Source: Planctomycetota bacterium
GTDB lineage: Bacteria; Planctomycetota; Phycisphaerae; Sedimentisphaerales; Anaerobacaceae
Direction of reading: 5' to 3'
Assembly: GCA_030605475.1 (NCBI GenBank)
Contig: JAUWIG010000001.1
Location: 1-64,000, forward strand
Length of the DNA stretch: 64,000 bases
The notes beneath the pieces are model-generated. The model worked only from the letters and a program-made list of their open reading frames with translations. It made no database searches and was not told where the DNA came from. This document shows positions 1 to 7,365 of this stretch, piece by piece; positions within the stretch are counted from its first letter, which is position 1; every line of letters starts with the position of its first letter. A program made the position numbers and the translations under genes.

Positions 1-12
1 AACTATGAACTA

Positions 13-48
13 AAAGTGCGCGCAAAAAAGCGCGTTTTTCCGCACTTT
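13..48. repeat. Hairpin beside the phased T-tract array
   Basis: A perfect 8-bp inverted repeat, AAAGTGCG (13-20) and CGCACTTT (41-48), with a nested CGC/GCG pair. It lies about 250 bp beyond the feoB stop codon. It could end a transcript coming from outside the window, but no clean T-run follows on either strand, so the role is uncertain. Confidence 0.5.
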
Positions 49-132
49 CTTGCACTTTTTTGCAATTTCTTGCAATTTTTACCCATTTTTTTTGCAATTT
101 TCTATAATTTCTCGCAATTTTTTACACTTTTT
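41..132. repeat. 10-bp tandem array of phased T-tracts
   Basis: Nine degenerate units of the form TGCAATTTTT follow one another at a 10-bp step, with one 12-bp unit at 81-92. Each unit carries a run of T. T-tracts spaced at about one helical turn are known to bend DNA, so this is probably intrinsically curved, non-coding DNA. The plus frame through it (16-198) gives a low-complexity Phe/Asn/Gln string and is not believable as a protein. No gene is seen in 1-297. Confidence 0.7.
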
Positions 133-203
133 CACTTACCCACTCCACCCAAACTCTACAAACTAACCCTGCCGGCCACATTTTTCATCCAAAAATAAAG
201 ATT

Positions 204-239
204 ATCCCCTAAATCATCCCCCAAAATATCCCCCAAAAT
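204..239. repeat. 12-bp tandem repeat, three units
   Basis: Three consecutive 12-bp units, ATCCCCTAAATC followed by two copies of ATCCCCCAAAAT, lie between the T-tract array and the feoB stop. The last two copies are identical. They are too short and GC-poor to be a terminator. No function is evident. Confidence 0.7.
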
Positions 240-297
240 CCTGATTTCTCTAAAAATCTACCAAAAATGTCTTGAAAACAATTCCTCACCTACAACC

Positions 298-2364
298 CTA
301 ACCTGTTATCACACTGCCGACTTGATAAACGATAAATGTCACTACATAAGCCAGGCAGGTAAGCCCGAAAAACTGGAATAGCGCCCAGCCCCACGAATTC
401 GTTTCGTGTTTTGTCATTACAATCGTTGCCACGCACGGCGTACTAATCAAACAAAACAACATAATACAAAAACCCGTAAGAGGCGTATAATTCGCCTGCA
501 ATTTTTCCCGTAAAGTCTGCGAACCCCCCTCGGCACTGCCCACAGCGTAGACTATCCCTAACTGCGAGACAAATACCTCTTTGGCGGCGGTTGCGCCGAT
601 AAGGGCTGTCCCGATTTTCCAGTCAAAACCAATTGGCGCAAGCACCGGCTCTATTGCTCGTCCTATCCTGCCGACAACCGAATAGGCCAAGCTGGCCTGC
701 TGGGCTTGCTCAGGGTTCAAACCCGCCAAGGATTCGGCGCTCGGCTTCGGGTAACTCATCGCCCCCCAGAGTATAATCGATATGGCAAGGATTATCGTGC
801 CTGCTTTTTTCAGGAACAGCCATACACGCTCCCACATATGGATGAAAATGCCTTTGATAGTCGGCATACGATAAGGGGGCAGTTCCATAACAAACGGCGT
901 CGTTTCGCCCTTGAAGACCGTTATCCGCAATAGCTTGGCGCATATAATAGCCAAGAGAATCCCAATCATATAAATAAACCACATCATAAGCCCATGCCAT
1001 CGTGGCACAAAGAACGCCGGTATAATCAAAGCATAAATCGGAATCCGAGCACCACAACTCATAAGCGGTATTACCATAATGGTAGTCAGACGGTTGCGCC
1101 GATTTTCTAACACGCGAGTAGCCATGATAGCTGGGATCGAACATCCAAAACCAATGAGCATCGGTATAAAGCTCTTGCCGTGCAGACCAATCTTGTGCAT
1201 TATGCGGTCCATAACAAACGCCGCTCTGGCCATATAGCCGGAATCTTCAAGAACGGCAATGGCCAAGAACAGCAATAGAATATTGGGCAAGAACACAAGC
1301 ACACCCCCGACACCACCGATTATACCATCAACTAAAAGTGACTTAAGCGGACCTTCAGCCCCTACCGGCCAAAGACCTGCTATTTCAGTTCCAAGCCATT
1401 CGAAGAATCCCTCCATCCACCCCATGAGCGGGTCACCAACCCAGAAGGTAAGTTTGAATACCAAATACATTAACAAAAGGAAAATAGGCAGACCCAAAAC
1501 ACGATTAAGAATTACCTTGTCTGCTATATCACTATTGGTATGTCGTAACTCTACCGAACTCTTAACAGATTCCTCACACGCACCTGATATGAAGCCGTAC
1601 CGTCGGTCGGCGATTATGATTTCCGGCTCATCACCGAAAATACTTTTAAGATGCTCGGCACTAGCTGTTACAGCATCAACAATTTCCTCACAGCCCACCT
1701 TCGAAGTTATATCATTGTCCTGCTCCAGCAACTTTACAGCTAACCATCTGGGTTTGTATTTCTGAATTAACTGGCACTTTTTATCAACGATAACTGCTTC
1801 GATTCTTGCCAGTTCTTTCTCAATTTCTTCTCCATAACTTATTTTATGAGTACGCTCTATTTTGCCCTTCCGGGCTGTTTCAACAATAGCATCAAGCAGC
1901 TCTATTTTGCCTTTGCCTTTATTACCAACGGTTGGAACTATCGCCGCTTCCAAAAGCTTAGAGAGCTGCTCAATATCAAAAAGCAAACCCTTTTGCTTCG
2001 CAACATCACTCATATTGAACGCTAAAACCAAAGGCACATTCATTTCAATTAACTGAGTCGCCAAATACAGGTTGCGTTCAATGTTGGAGGCATCAACAAT
2101 ATCGACCACGACATCCGGCTTTTCTTCGATTATGAAGTTGCGGGCAACGAGCTCCTCAATCGAATAAGGCATCAAGCTATACGTCCCCGGTAAATCCACA
2201 ACTGTTATTTCGTATCCGGCGTGTTTACACAGTCCCTCCTTCTTTTCCACAGTTACTCCGGGATAATTGCCTACGTGCTGGCGTGCACCTGTGAGCATAT
2301 TGAATATAGTGGTCTTTCCGCTATTAGGATTGCCCGCTAATGCCACCGCAATCTTTTTTTTCAT
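298..2364 (-). CDS. feoB: Ferrous iron transporter FeoB
   Basis: Inner-membrane Fe(II) uptake protein of about 688 residues. The N-terminal G domain opens with the P-loop GNPNSGKTT, followed by a switch region with YPGVTVEKKEG and the G3 motif DLPGTYSL. A helical insertion follows, then a membrane half with two Gate-type repeats (motifs such as GFGCSIPAIMATR and STPCVATIVMTK). The ATG at 2364 is taken as start because it sits just before the G domain. The frame stays open to a TTG at 2418, adding a Cys-containing stretch (CSKSKNCGSGC) like the Cys-rich leaders of some FeoBs, so the longer form cannot be excluded. It is last in a dtxR-feoA-feoB unit and probably iron-repressed. Confidence 0.97.
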   Translation of the reverse strand: MKKKIAVALAGNPNSGKTTIFNMLTGARQHVGNYPGVTVEKKEGLCKHAGYEITVVDLPGTYSLMPYSIEELVARNFIIEEKPDVVVDIVDASNIERNLYLATQLIEMNVPLVLAFNMSDVAKQKGLLFDIEQLSKLLEAAIVPTVGNKGKGKIELLDAIVETARKGKIERTHKISYGEEIEKELARIEAVIVDKKCQLIQKYKPRWLAVKLLEQDNDITSKVGCEEIVDAVTASAEHLKSIFGDEPEIIIADRRYGFISGACEESVKSSVELRHTNSDIADKVILNRVLGLPIFLLLMYLVFKLTFWVGDPLMGWMEGFFEWLGTEIAGLWPVGAEGPLKSLLVDGIIGGVGGVLVFLPNILLLFLAIAVLEDSGYMARAAFVMDRIMHKIGLHGKSFIPMLIGFGCSIPAIMATRVLENRRNRLTTIMVIPLMSCGARIPIYALIIPAFFVPRWHGLMMWFIYMIGILLAIICAKLLRITVFKGETTPFVMELPPYRMPTIKGIFIHMWERVWLFLKKAGTIILAISIILWGAMSYPKPSAESLAGLNPEQAQQASLAYSVVGRIGRAIEPVLAPIGFDWKIGTALIGATAAKEVFVSQLGIVYAVGSAEGGSQTLREKLQANYTPLTGFCIMLFCLISTPCVATIVMTKHETNSWGWALFQFFGLTCLAYVVTFIVYQVGSVITG

Positions 2365-2464
2365 AATCCTGCAACCACTTCCACAATTTTTGCTTTTGCT
2401 GCAGAAAGTTAGGCACAACGAACTATATATTCAAAAAAAATAATCTTGAAGGTTAATTACTGAT

Positions 2465-2698
2465 TTATAAAACCATAATTTTATGTGCCATACCTCTGCC
2501 CAACATCATCCTAGACCCCATTACATCTATAATAAATGGACCAGGACGGCCGCTACTGACAACTGTTATTTCCATGTCAGGTACAAATCCCATTGAGGCA
2601 AGCCGGCTGTTCAAAGCCTGTCCGGCATTTACACTTACCAGTCTGACCTTCTCACCCGCCTTTACCATCGACAACGGCATTAATTGTCTGTTTTTCAT
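2465..2698 (-). CDS. feoA: FeoA, small SH3-like Fe(II) transport accessory protein
   Basis: A 77-residue FeoA-domain protein: MPLSMVKAGEKVRLV, then RLASMGFVPDMEITVV, then the usual GSRMMLGRGMAHKIMV end. FeoA is a cytosolic partner of FeoB. The ATG at 2698 is preferred over an upstream in-frame start at 2782 because AGAGAAC precedes it at ribosome-binding distance and the extra N-terminus is unlike FeoA. It lies about 100 bp upstream of feoB and about 108 bp downstream of the regulator, that gap being filled by a long imperfect palindrome. Confidence 0.95.
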   Translation of the reverse strand: MKNRQLMPLSMVKAGEKVRLVSVNAGQALNSRLASMGFVPDMEITVVSSGRPGPFIIDVMGSRMMLGRGMAHKIMVL

Positions 2699-2717
2699 AT
2701 GTTCTCTTTGGCAATGT

Positions 2718-2792
2718 CCCGTACCAATTAGGCGTGTCCAGCACCAAAAACGACTGAGCAAAGCTCTTTTGGTGCTGGGCAATTGGTGCGGG
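2718..2792. repeat. Long nested palindrome between dtxR and feoA
   Basis: Outer arms CCCGTACCAATT (2718-2729) and AATTGGTGCGGG (2781-2792) pair with one mismatch. Inner arms CCAGCACCAAAA (2738-2749) and TTTTGGTGCTGG (2767-2778) pair perfectly around a 17-nt loop. The whole fills the dtxR-feoA gap. It could be an RNA processing or attenuation hairpin in the feo transcript or a small palindromic mobile repeat. There is no T-run, so it is not a standard terminator. Confidence 0.8.
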
Positions 2793-2806
2793 ATAAAACC
2801 TGACCC

Positions 2807-3529
2807 TTATTGCACCAATTCCACCATAATTTTTGAGGCCTCTTCCTTCCGCAGTGAAAGATGATATCCCTTCAATTTCACATCTATCGGGTCACCCAAA
2901 GGGGCAACTCTTTGAACTTCGACAGTTGTGCCCGGCACAACACCCATATCAGCGATGCGCTTATTAACTCCGCTTCGGCCAATTATCTTAACAATCCTGC
3001 CTTTTTGGCCCGGTTTAACTTCATTAAGCCCAACTACGTCGCTCACTTCACTTATCTCCTTGTCTGGAAAATTGCTGCTTTGCGATCTGTTTTTACAAAA
3101 TTGCTTAAATTCATCTGCCAAGTCATAACCATTTTTGCTGCTTCGGGTCACAAATTCGATAAAAGAGAGAAGCCTTGCAATAACCTCCGGCCCAAGTACG
3201 TGCTCAGCTTTGCAAGCGGCCTTCTGGGCAATATCCGAGTCGACACCTAACACATTGACAAAAAAGTACTTAAGAATATTATGCTTTCGGGCGACTTCGG
3301 CTGCGGCTGCTTGACCGGCCTCGGTGAGCGTAACATAATCGTATGGCTTATAATTGGCCAGCCCTTTGCTCTTTAGAACTCGTAAGGCACCGGTAACAGA
3401 GGACTTGGATACGCCAAGCAATTTTGCTATGTCCTTGCTGCGTACTACATTAGACTCACCAGCCAGATTAAAGATAACCTCAAGGTAATCTTCCAAAGAG
3501 GCACTTAAATTGCTTTTCGCTGCAACCAT
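2807..3529 (-). CDS. DtxR/MntR-type metal-dependent repressor with C-terminal FeoA domain
   Basis: 240 residues. The N-terminal winged helix (residues about 7-70: SLEDYLEVIF, then KDIAKLLGVSKSSVTGALRVLKSKGLANY) is followed by a metal-binding dimerisation domain (RKHNILKYFFVNVLGVD with AEHVLGPEV) and a C-terminal FeoA/SH3-like domain (about 165-240) similar in layout to the neighbouring FeoA. In this family Fe(II) or Mn(II) binding drives operator binding. It heads the feo operon and has a matching palindrome just upstream, which points to autoregulated iron control. The exact metal cannot be read from the sequence. Confidence 0.92.
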   Translation of the reverse strand: MVAAKSNLSASLEDYLEVIFNLAGESNVVRSKDIAKLLGVSKSSVTGALRVLKSKGLANYKPYDYVTLTEAGQAAAAEVARKHNILKYFFVNVLGVDSDIAQKAACKAEHVLGPEVIARLLSFIEFVTRSSKNGYDLADEFKQFCKNRSQSSNFPDKEISEVSDVVGLNEVKPGQKGRIVKIIGRSGVNKRIADMGVVPGTTVEVQRVAPLGDPIDVKLKGYHLSLRKEEASKIMVELVQ

Positions 3530-3565
3530 AGCTTTTTTCCTTTGTTACGCACTTTTTCTTAGTAT

Positions 3566-3583
3566 AGTTAGGCTTGCCTAACT
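3566..3583. promoter_or_regulatory. DtxR-type operator upstream of the feo operon
   Basis: AGTTAGGCTTGCCTAACT is a perfect inverted repeat, two 8-bp arms around TT. It resembles the TTAGGnnnnCCTAA class of DtxR/IdeR/MntR boxes and lies 37 bp before the regulator's ATG. It is inferred to be that regulator's own iron-responsive operator. Confidence 0.8.
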
Positions 3584-3668
3584 TTGTCAAGTGTTTTCTA
3601 AAAGATTTTTGCCACCCAAAAAGCATTTGTTTTACAACCTATTTTATATTAGAATATTGCTGTTTATG

Positions 3669-3743
3669 CGGGGCGTGGCGCAGTTTGGCTAGCGCGCGTG
3701 ACTGGGGGTCACGAGGTCGCAGGTTCAAGTCCTGTCGCCCCGA
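3669..3743 (+). tRNA. tRNA-Pro (anticodon GGG)
   Basis: A full cloverleaf can be folded: acceptor CGGGGCG/CGCCCCG, anticodon stem CGTGA/TCACG with loop CTGGGGG giving anticodon GGG, and a T arm with GGTTCAAGTCC. CCA is not encoded. Confidence 0.96.
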
Positions 3744-3888
3744 TTCCAATAACCTACTGCTCCAAAAGCACTCGCCCTTCATTCAGTCATTATTTAACAC
3801 CTCCGGCTTTATCGCTGAGACTTTGACCCTCAAGGGTAAGGTAACGAAGCCAACTCGGCGGCTCTCGACCACATAATGGGTACAAAAA

Positions 3889-3919
3889 AAGCGTGGCGGT
3901 TTTTATAACCGCCACGCTT
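3889..3919 (-). terminator. Strong intrinsic terminator read on the minus strand
   Basis: A perfect 13-bp stem, AAGCGTGGCGGTT (3889-3901) with AACCGCCACGCTT (3907-3919), around a 5-nt loop. On the minus strand it runs straight into seven T residues. It has no T-run on the plus strand, so it is not a terminator for the tRNA. It implies a minus-strand transcript from about 4.0-4.2 kb. Confidence 0.85.
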
Positions 3920-3977
3920 AAAAATCCTAATTGGCTGGTGCAAACGCTGCCGCCGTGCGGACCAACACCCACCGACA

Positions 3978-4085
3978 TCAAACTCCCAGCTCATCGTTGT
4001 TGAGCCTGCCGATGACACTGGCTTGGTACTGATTCACAATTTTTTTTGCGCTTTTCTTAAATATACAAGATAACTTCTTAGCCAT
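3978..4085 (-). CDS. Small basic protein, 35 residues, unknown
   Basis: An ATG-to-TGA reading frame of 36 codons starts MAKKLSCIFKKSAKKIVNQY and ends VIGRLNNDELGV. I do not recognise a family. In its favour: it is the only minus-strand frame before the strong terminator at 3889-3919, and the composition (Lys-rich amphipathic start, acidic end) looks protein-like. Against it: no clear ribosome-binding site, and the transcript could instead be a non-coding RNA. It is divergent from rex. Confidence 0.4.
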   Translation of the reverse strand: MAKKLSCIFKKSAKKIVNQYQASVIGRLNNDELGV

Positions 4086-4173
4086 AAAGAAATTAAACGA
4101 GAAGATTTCACTGCCCAAATAGGTGAATTTTCTTGACGGATGCAGTCATCATCGTATAAGCTACGGTTGAAAT

Positions 4174-4191
4174 TTGTGAATGTGAACACAA
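4174..4191. promoter_or_regulatory. Rex-type operator upstream of rex
   Basis: TTGTGAATGTGAACACAA has TTGTG/CACAA arms at the 18-bp spacing of the Rex consensus (TTGTGAA, four bases, TTCACAA); the two bases inside the right arm differ. It lies 25 bp before the rex ATG and suggests NADH-relieved autorepression. It could also control the divergent small transcript. Confidence 0.65.
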
Positions 4192-4216
4192 GCGCCAAAT
4201 AATGGTAGTATAATTT

Positions 4217-4840
4217 ATGAGATATCATAAAATTCCAGATGAGGCTATTCGGCGGTTGCCGATTTACCTTAGGGGGCTGCTGCTTTTGTCAGAACAGAAG
4301 CAACAGAGTATATCCAGCCGAAATCTGGCTCATTTCCTCGGTGTTAACCCCTGGCAGATAAGGAAGGATTTTTCATATTTTGGCGGCTTCGGGACACGCG
4401 GCGTAGGCTATGACATTAAAAGGCTCATAAAGCAAATTAAAAAAATTCTCAAGCTCGATGTCGTCCACAAAGCAGCTTTAGTTGGAGTTGGCAATCTTGG
4501 CTCGGCTGTTTTAGCATATCCGGGCTTTAGAGTATATGGCTTCGACATCGCCGCTGCATTTGATAGTAATCCTAAAAAAATCGGCAGAAAAATAAAGAAT
4601 ATCACGATTGAAGATGTTTCAGATCTCCGGACGTTAAAAAAACGAACGATTGACCTTGGGATTATCGCCGTTCCCTGCGATGCCGCTCAGCAAGCAGGCG
4701 ACGCACTGGTCAAAGCAGGCGTAAAAGGCATCTTGAACTTTTCGCCGTGCTATATAGCGGTGCCTAAGAAAATCAAAGTAATAACTATCGACATTGCAAT
4801 GGACCTTGCTCGCTTGCCATACTATATGCCGGCACGTTGA
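4217..4840 (+). CDS. rex: Redox-sensing transcriptional repressor Rex
   Basis: 207 residues, normal Rex length. The N-terminal winged helix (1-80) contains SSRNLAHFLGVNPWQIRKDFSYFG and GTRGVGYDI. The Rossmann domain carries GVGNLGSAVLAY and a late helix ending DLARLPYYMPAR. Rex binds operators when NAD+ is high and leaves when NADH rises. Here it directly precedes the hydrogenase cluster, which would dispose of excess reductant, so it is the likely switch for that cluster as well as for itself. Confidence 0.96.
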   Translation: MRYHKIPDEAIRRLPIYLRGLLLLSEQKQQSISSRNLAHFLGVNPWQIRKDFSYFGGFGTRGVGYDIKRLIKQIKKILKLDVVHKAALVGVGNLGSAVLAYPGFRVYGFDIAAAFDSNPKKIGRKIKNITIEDVSDLRTLKKRTIDLGIIAVPCDAAQQAGDALVKAGVKGILNFSPCYIAVPKKIKVITIDIAMDLARLPYYMPAR

Positions 4841-4887
4841 GTTGCTGAACAGTAAGTAGCTTCGTTGGTAGTCTTAAGAAGATGAAT

Positions 4888-4908
4888 TTGTATCTCTATG
4901 AGACACAA
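4888..4908. promoter_or_regulatory. 21-bp imperfect inverted repeat before the hydrogenase cluster
   Basis: TTGTATCTC, TAT, GAGACACAA: 9-bp arms with one mismatch, 20 bp before the first GTG of the cluster. It is not a canonical 18-bp Rex site, although both ends keep TTGT/ACAA. It could be an operator or a weak hairpin. Confidence 0.35.
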
Positions 4909-4928
4909 CTGAATTCAAGTTAGAAAAA

Positions 4929-5978
4929 GTGGAAACCGTTTTTATAAATAAATTGAAGCCGCTTTTAGATGCTGTTGCCGAACAGATGGCCCTTTTGCTT
5001 CCGAAGAAAACCGGAGAGCATTATATATACAGTAGATATGACCCTTCTGGCGAGATACCGGTGGAATTTAACAACATACGCCCCTGTACGCCGATAAAAG
5101 AGTTCCTGCTTCCGGTATGCGAGTTGGCTGCAACTTCTCCCGAGCCTCTTGAGCCGGAGGATGTAAAACCGTTTGCTATATTCGGGCTTAAAGACTGTGA
5201 CTTGCGCTCCATCGAAATCCTGGATAAGGTTTTCGCGGACGAGGAATTTCGTGACCCGTTTTATGTAAAGCGACGTGAGAATATGTTTATAATCTCGTCC
5301 GACTGCTTCGAGGTTGGCGAAAATTGCTTCTGCAATCTTTTTGGTGGTCGACCTTTTGCTCAAAGCGGATTTGATTTGAATGTTTCGAAGGTAAAGGATG
5401 GCTTTATCATCGAAGCCGGTTCGCAAAAGGGGCGAGATTTTACAGAAAAACACCCTCAGCTTTTTACCGAGACCAGTGGAGCTCTATTGGCCGAGCGAGA
5501 TGAAAACAGGTCTCGGACGCAAAGGCGGCTTGAGCAAAACAATGCTGAATACCAGTTCGATGCGCCAACTAAGGAAATCGTGGAAAAAAGTCAGGATTCC
5601 GAAATTTTTGATGTTGAGGCGAGAAATTGTGTCGAATGTCAGGCCTGTACGAGGATATGTCCTACCTGTCATTGTTTCTACCTCTATGATACCAAGCAGA
5701 AAGACTACTTCGCCAAGATGAAGATGTGGGATAGCTGTATGAGGGTTGGCTATGCCGCCGTAGCCGGCGGTGCAAATCCCTACAAAATCCTCGGTGATAG
5801 AATCAAGCACCGTCTTTTGCACAAGTTTGTTTATTTTCTCGATAGATACGGCAAGGATATGTGCGTTGGCTGCGGCAGATGTGTTGATGGCTGTGCCGGT
5901 GAAGTGGATATCCGAACAGTATTAAAAAAATTGAGTGAGGAATTTAAAGATAAGGAAAAAGCGAAAGTTACGAAATGA
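4929..5978 (+). CDS. 4Fe-4S electron-transfer subunit, AsrA/hydrogenase-beta type
   Basis: 349 residues from a GTG start. The first ~220 residues match the HydB/AsrA N-terminal region. The C-terminal part has two ferredoxin-type clusters, CVECQACTRICPTC (about 236-249) and CVGCGRCVDGC (about 319-329). Homologues pass electrons between a flavin subunit and a catalytic partner (sulfite reductase or soluble hydrogenase). Its stop overlaps the next gene's ATG by 4 bp, so the two are translationally coupled. No sulfite reductase or soluble hydrogenase is present; instead the membrane hydrogenase follows, so it probably feeds that complex with electrons. Confidence 0.85.
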   Translation: METVFINKLKPLLDAVAEQMALLLPKKTGEHYIYSRYDPSGEIPVEFNNIRPCTPIKEFLLPVCELAATSPEPLEPEDVKPFAIFGLKDCDLRSIEILDKVFADEEFRDPFYVKRRENMFIISSDCFEVGENCFCNLFGGRPFAQSGFDLNVSKVKDGFIIEAGSQKGRDFTEKHPQLFTETSGALLAERDENRSRTQRRLEQNNAEYQFDAPTKEIVEKSQDSEIFDVEARNCVECQACTRICPTCHCFYLYDTKQKDYFAKMKMWDSCMRVGYAAVAGGANPYKILGDRIKHRLLHKFVYFLDRYGKDMCVGCGRCVDGCAGEVDIRTVLKKLSEEFKDKEKAKVTK

Positions 5979-6796
5979 GCCAGAATCCCTATCAACCTAT
6001 CAACGGCGAAATCGTTGACATTATAGATGAGTCCCAAACGATTAAAACTTTTGTCATTGTGCCAGAAGAGAAATTCAAGTTCGAAGCAGGCCAATTTGTG
6101 GAGCTGACTTTGCCGGGCGAAGGCGAAGCGCCGTTTACTCCTTCCTCGTCACCGGCTGATACCGAGAAGATTGAAATTACTATTATGAAAGCCGGGCGGG
6201 TGACGGGTTTATTGCACCAGTGCAAAAAGGGACAAAAGGTTGGTATTCGCGGGCCTTATGGTAACGGCTATCCGATTGATGATTTTGTTGGAAAATATAT
6301 CTATATTGTCGCCGGTGGTGTAGGTTTAGCACCAATGAGGTCGGTGTTTTTGACCCTTCTCGATAGGATAAATGATTTCAAATCCGTAGTTTGCCGGTTA
6401 GGAGCCAGAACACCTGATAATTTTATCTTTAAAAACACGCTCTTTTGGTCCTGGCAGAAAATTGACGGGGTCGAGATAAAACTTACTGTCGATAAGGCAG
6501 ACGCCGACTGGGATGGCAATGTAGGTGTAGTAACGACGATATGTGACAAGAAAGATGTGGATGTTAAAAACGCTGTGGCGGTGATATGCGGGCCGCCGAT
6601 TGGGATGAAATACGCTACCTTGAAGTTGCTGGGGTTTGGATTCGACGCTGAAAACATCTATCTTTCAATGGAAAAAAATATGAGTTGCGGAATAGGTAAA
6701 TGTGGCCATTGTATGATTGGCAAATATTACGTTTGCAAGGACGGCCCGGTTTTTACCTATGAGCAAATAAAACAATATCCTGATATCTGGGATTAA
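5975..6796 (+). CDS. FAD/NAD(P)-binding oxidoreductase subunit with 2Fe-2S, AsrB/HydG type
   Basis: 273 residues of the ferredoxin-NADP reductase/PyrK-like superfamily. The FAD domain (about 1-100) holds GQFVELTLPG. The NAD(P) domain carries VAGGVGLAPMRSV (about 111-123) and ICGPPIGMKYA. Near the C-terminus CGIGKCGHCMIG and a later Cys bind a 2Fe-2S cluster. It would oxidise NAD(P)H or reduce NAD(P)+ and exchange electrons with the preceding Fe-S protein. With Rex upstream, it is the likely NAD(P)H port of the cluster. Confidence 0.88.
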   Translation: MSQNPYQPINGEIVDIIDESQTIKTFVIVPEEKFKFEAGQFVELTLPGEGEAPFTPSSSPADTEKIEITIMKAGRVTGLLHQCKKGQKVGIRGPYGNGYPIDDFVGKYIYIVAGGVGLAPMRSVFLTLLDRINDFKSVVCRLGARTPDNFIFKNTLFWSWQKIDGVEIKLTVDKADADWDGNVGVVTTICDKKDVDVKNAVAVICGPPIGMKYATLKLLGFGFDAENIYLSMEKNMSCGIGKCGHCMIGKYYVCKDGPVFTYEQIKQYPDIWD

Positions 6797-6820
6797 AATG
6801 CGTCGCGTGTGAAGCGTGAT

Positions 6821-6835
6821 ACGAAATACGAGATA
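6821..6835 (+). repeat. Short dispersed repeat ACGAAATACGAGATA, copy 1
   Basis: This 15-mer sits right before the ferredoxin start codon at 6835. The identical 15-mer ends 6 bp before the hypC start (20336-20350), and a longer variant lies inverted at 60475-60495. Confidence 0.75.
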
Positions 6836-7365
6836 TGATTATGGTCGCGAAGTTAATAATTGATTTGGCAAAATGCAAACTTCAGGGCGAATCGAAAGTG
6901 CGGTGTTCATACAAGCATCATCCTGAAAACAAGGGAATCGATTCGTTGCTGGAGATGATTCGTTTCGCCCTGATATGCCGCAGGTGCGAAGCGGCGCCGT
7001 GTATCAATGCTTGTCCTCAAGGAGCTTTAGAGAAGGTGCCGACTGAAAATGATGACGCAGGGATTCTTAAACGGGCAAATATGTTGTGCACCGGCTGCGG
7101 CAGTTGTGCGATAGCCTGCCCGTTTGGAACGATATACACCGATTTGATACCATATCCCTCCAGCGTTTGTGATGTGTGCAAAGGCAGGCTCAGAGAGGGC
7201 GAAAAACCATTGTGTGTTAACACCTGTGAGGACGGAAGCATAGATTACAGAGAAGTTGTCGTGGAAGGTGACTTGACAGAGGTCTTTGAAGATATCGTTG
7301 TTAAAGTGACCGGCGGGGTTTTGTGGGAGCCATTTTTGAGGGAAACGGAAAAGGCAGAGAAATGA
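6835..7365 (+). CDS. Ferredoxin-type hydrogenase subunit, HycB/CooF-like
   Basis: 176 residues with Cys groups typical of HycB/CooF proteins: CRRCEAAPCINACP, CTGCGSCAIACP and CDVCKGRLREGEKPLCVNTC. It is a soluble 4Fe-4S carrier at the cytoplasmic face, expected to link the AsrAB-like module to the hydrogenase catalytic pair. The start may be the ATG at 6835 or the in-frame ATG at 6841. Its end overlaps the next gene by 4 bp. Confidence 0.9.
   Translation: MIMVAKLIIDLAKCKLQGESKVRCSYKHHPENKGIDSLLEMIRFALICRRCEAAPCINACPQGALEKVPTENDDAGILKRANMLCTGCGSCAIACPFGTIYTDLIPYPSSVCDVCKGRLREGEKPLCVNTCEDGSIDYREVVVEGDLTEVFEDIVVKVTGGVLWEPFLRETEKAEK

Noticed and set aside
16-198. Plus-strand 60-codon frame at the window start
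   Set aside because: Low-complexity Phe/Asn/Gln translation of the 10-bp T-tract array; the period is not a multiple of three and there is no ribosome-binding site.
710-1144. 144-codon minus frame inside feoB
   Set aside because: It is the alternative frame of a clearly conserved transporter; composition is unlike a protein family.
4929-6796. Anaerobic sulfite reductase AsrABC
   Set aside because: The A- and B-like subunits are present but no sirohaem subunit AsrC; the catalytic hydrogenase genes follow instead.
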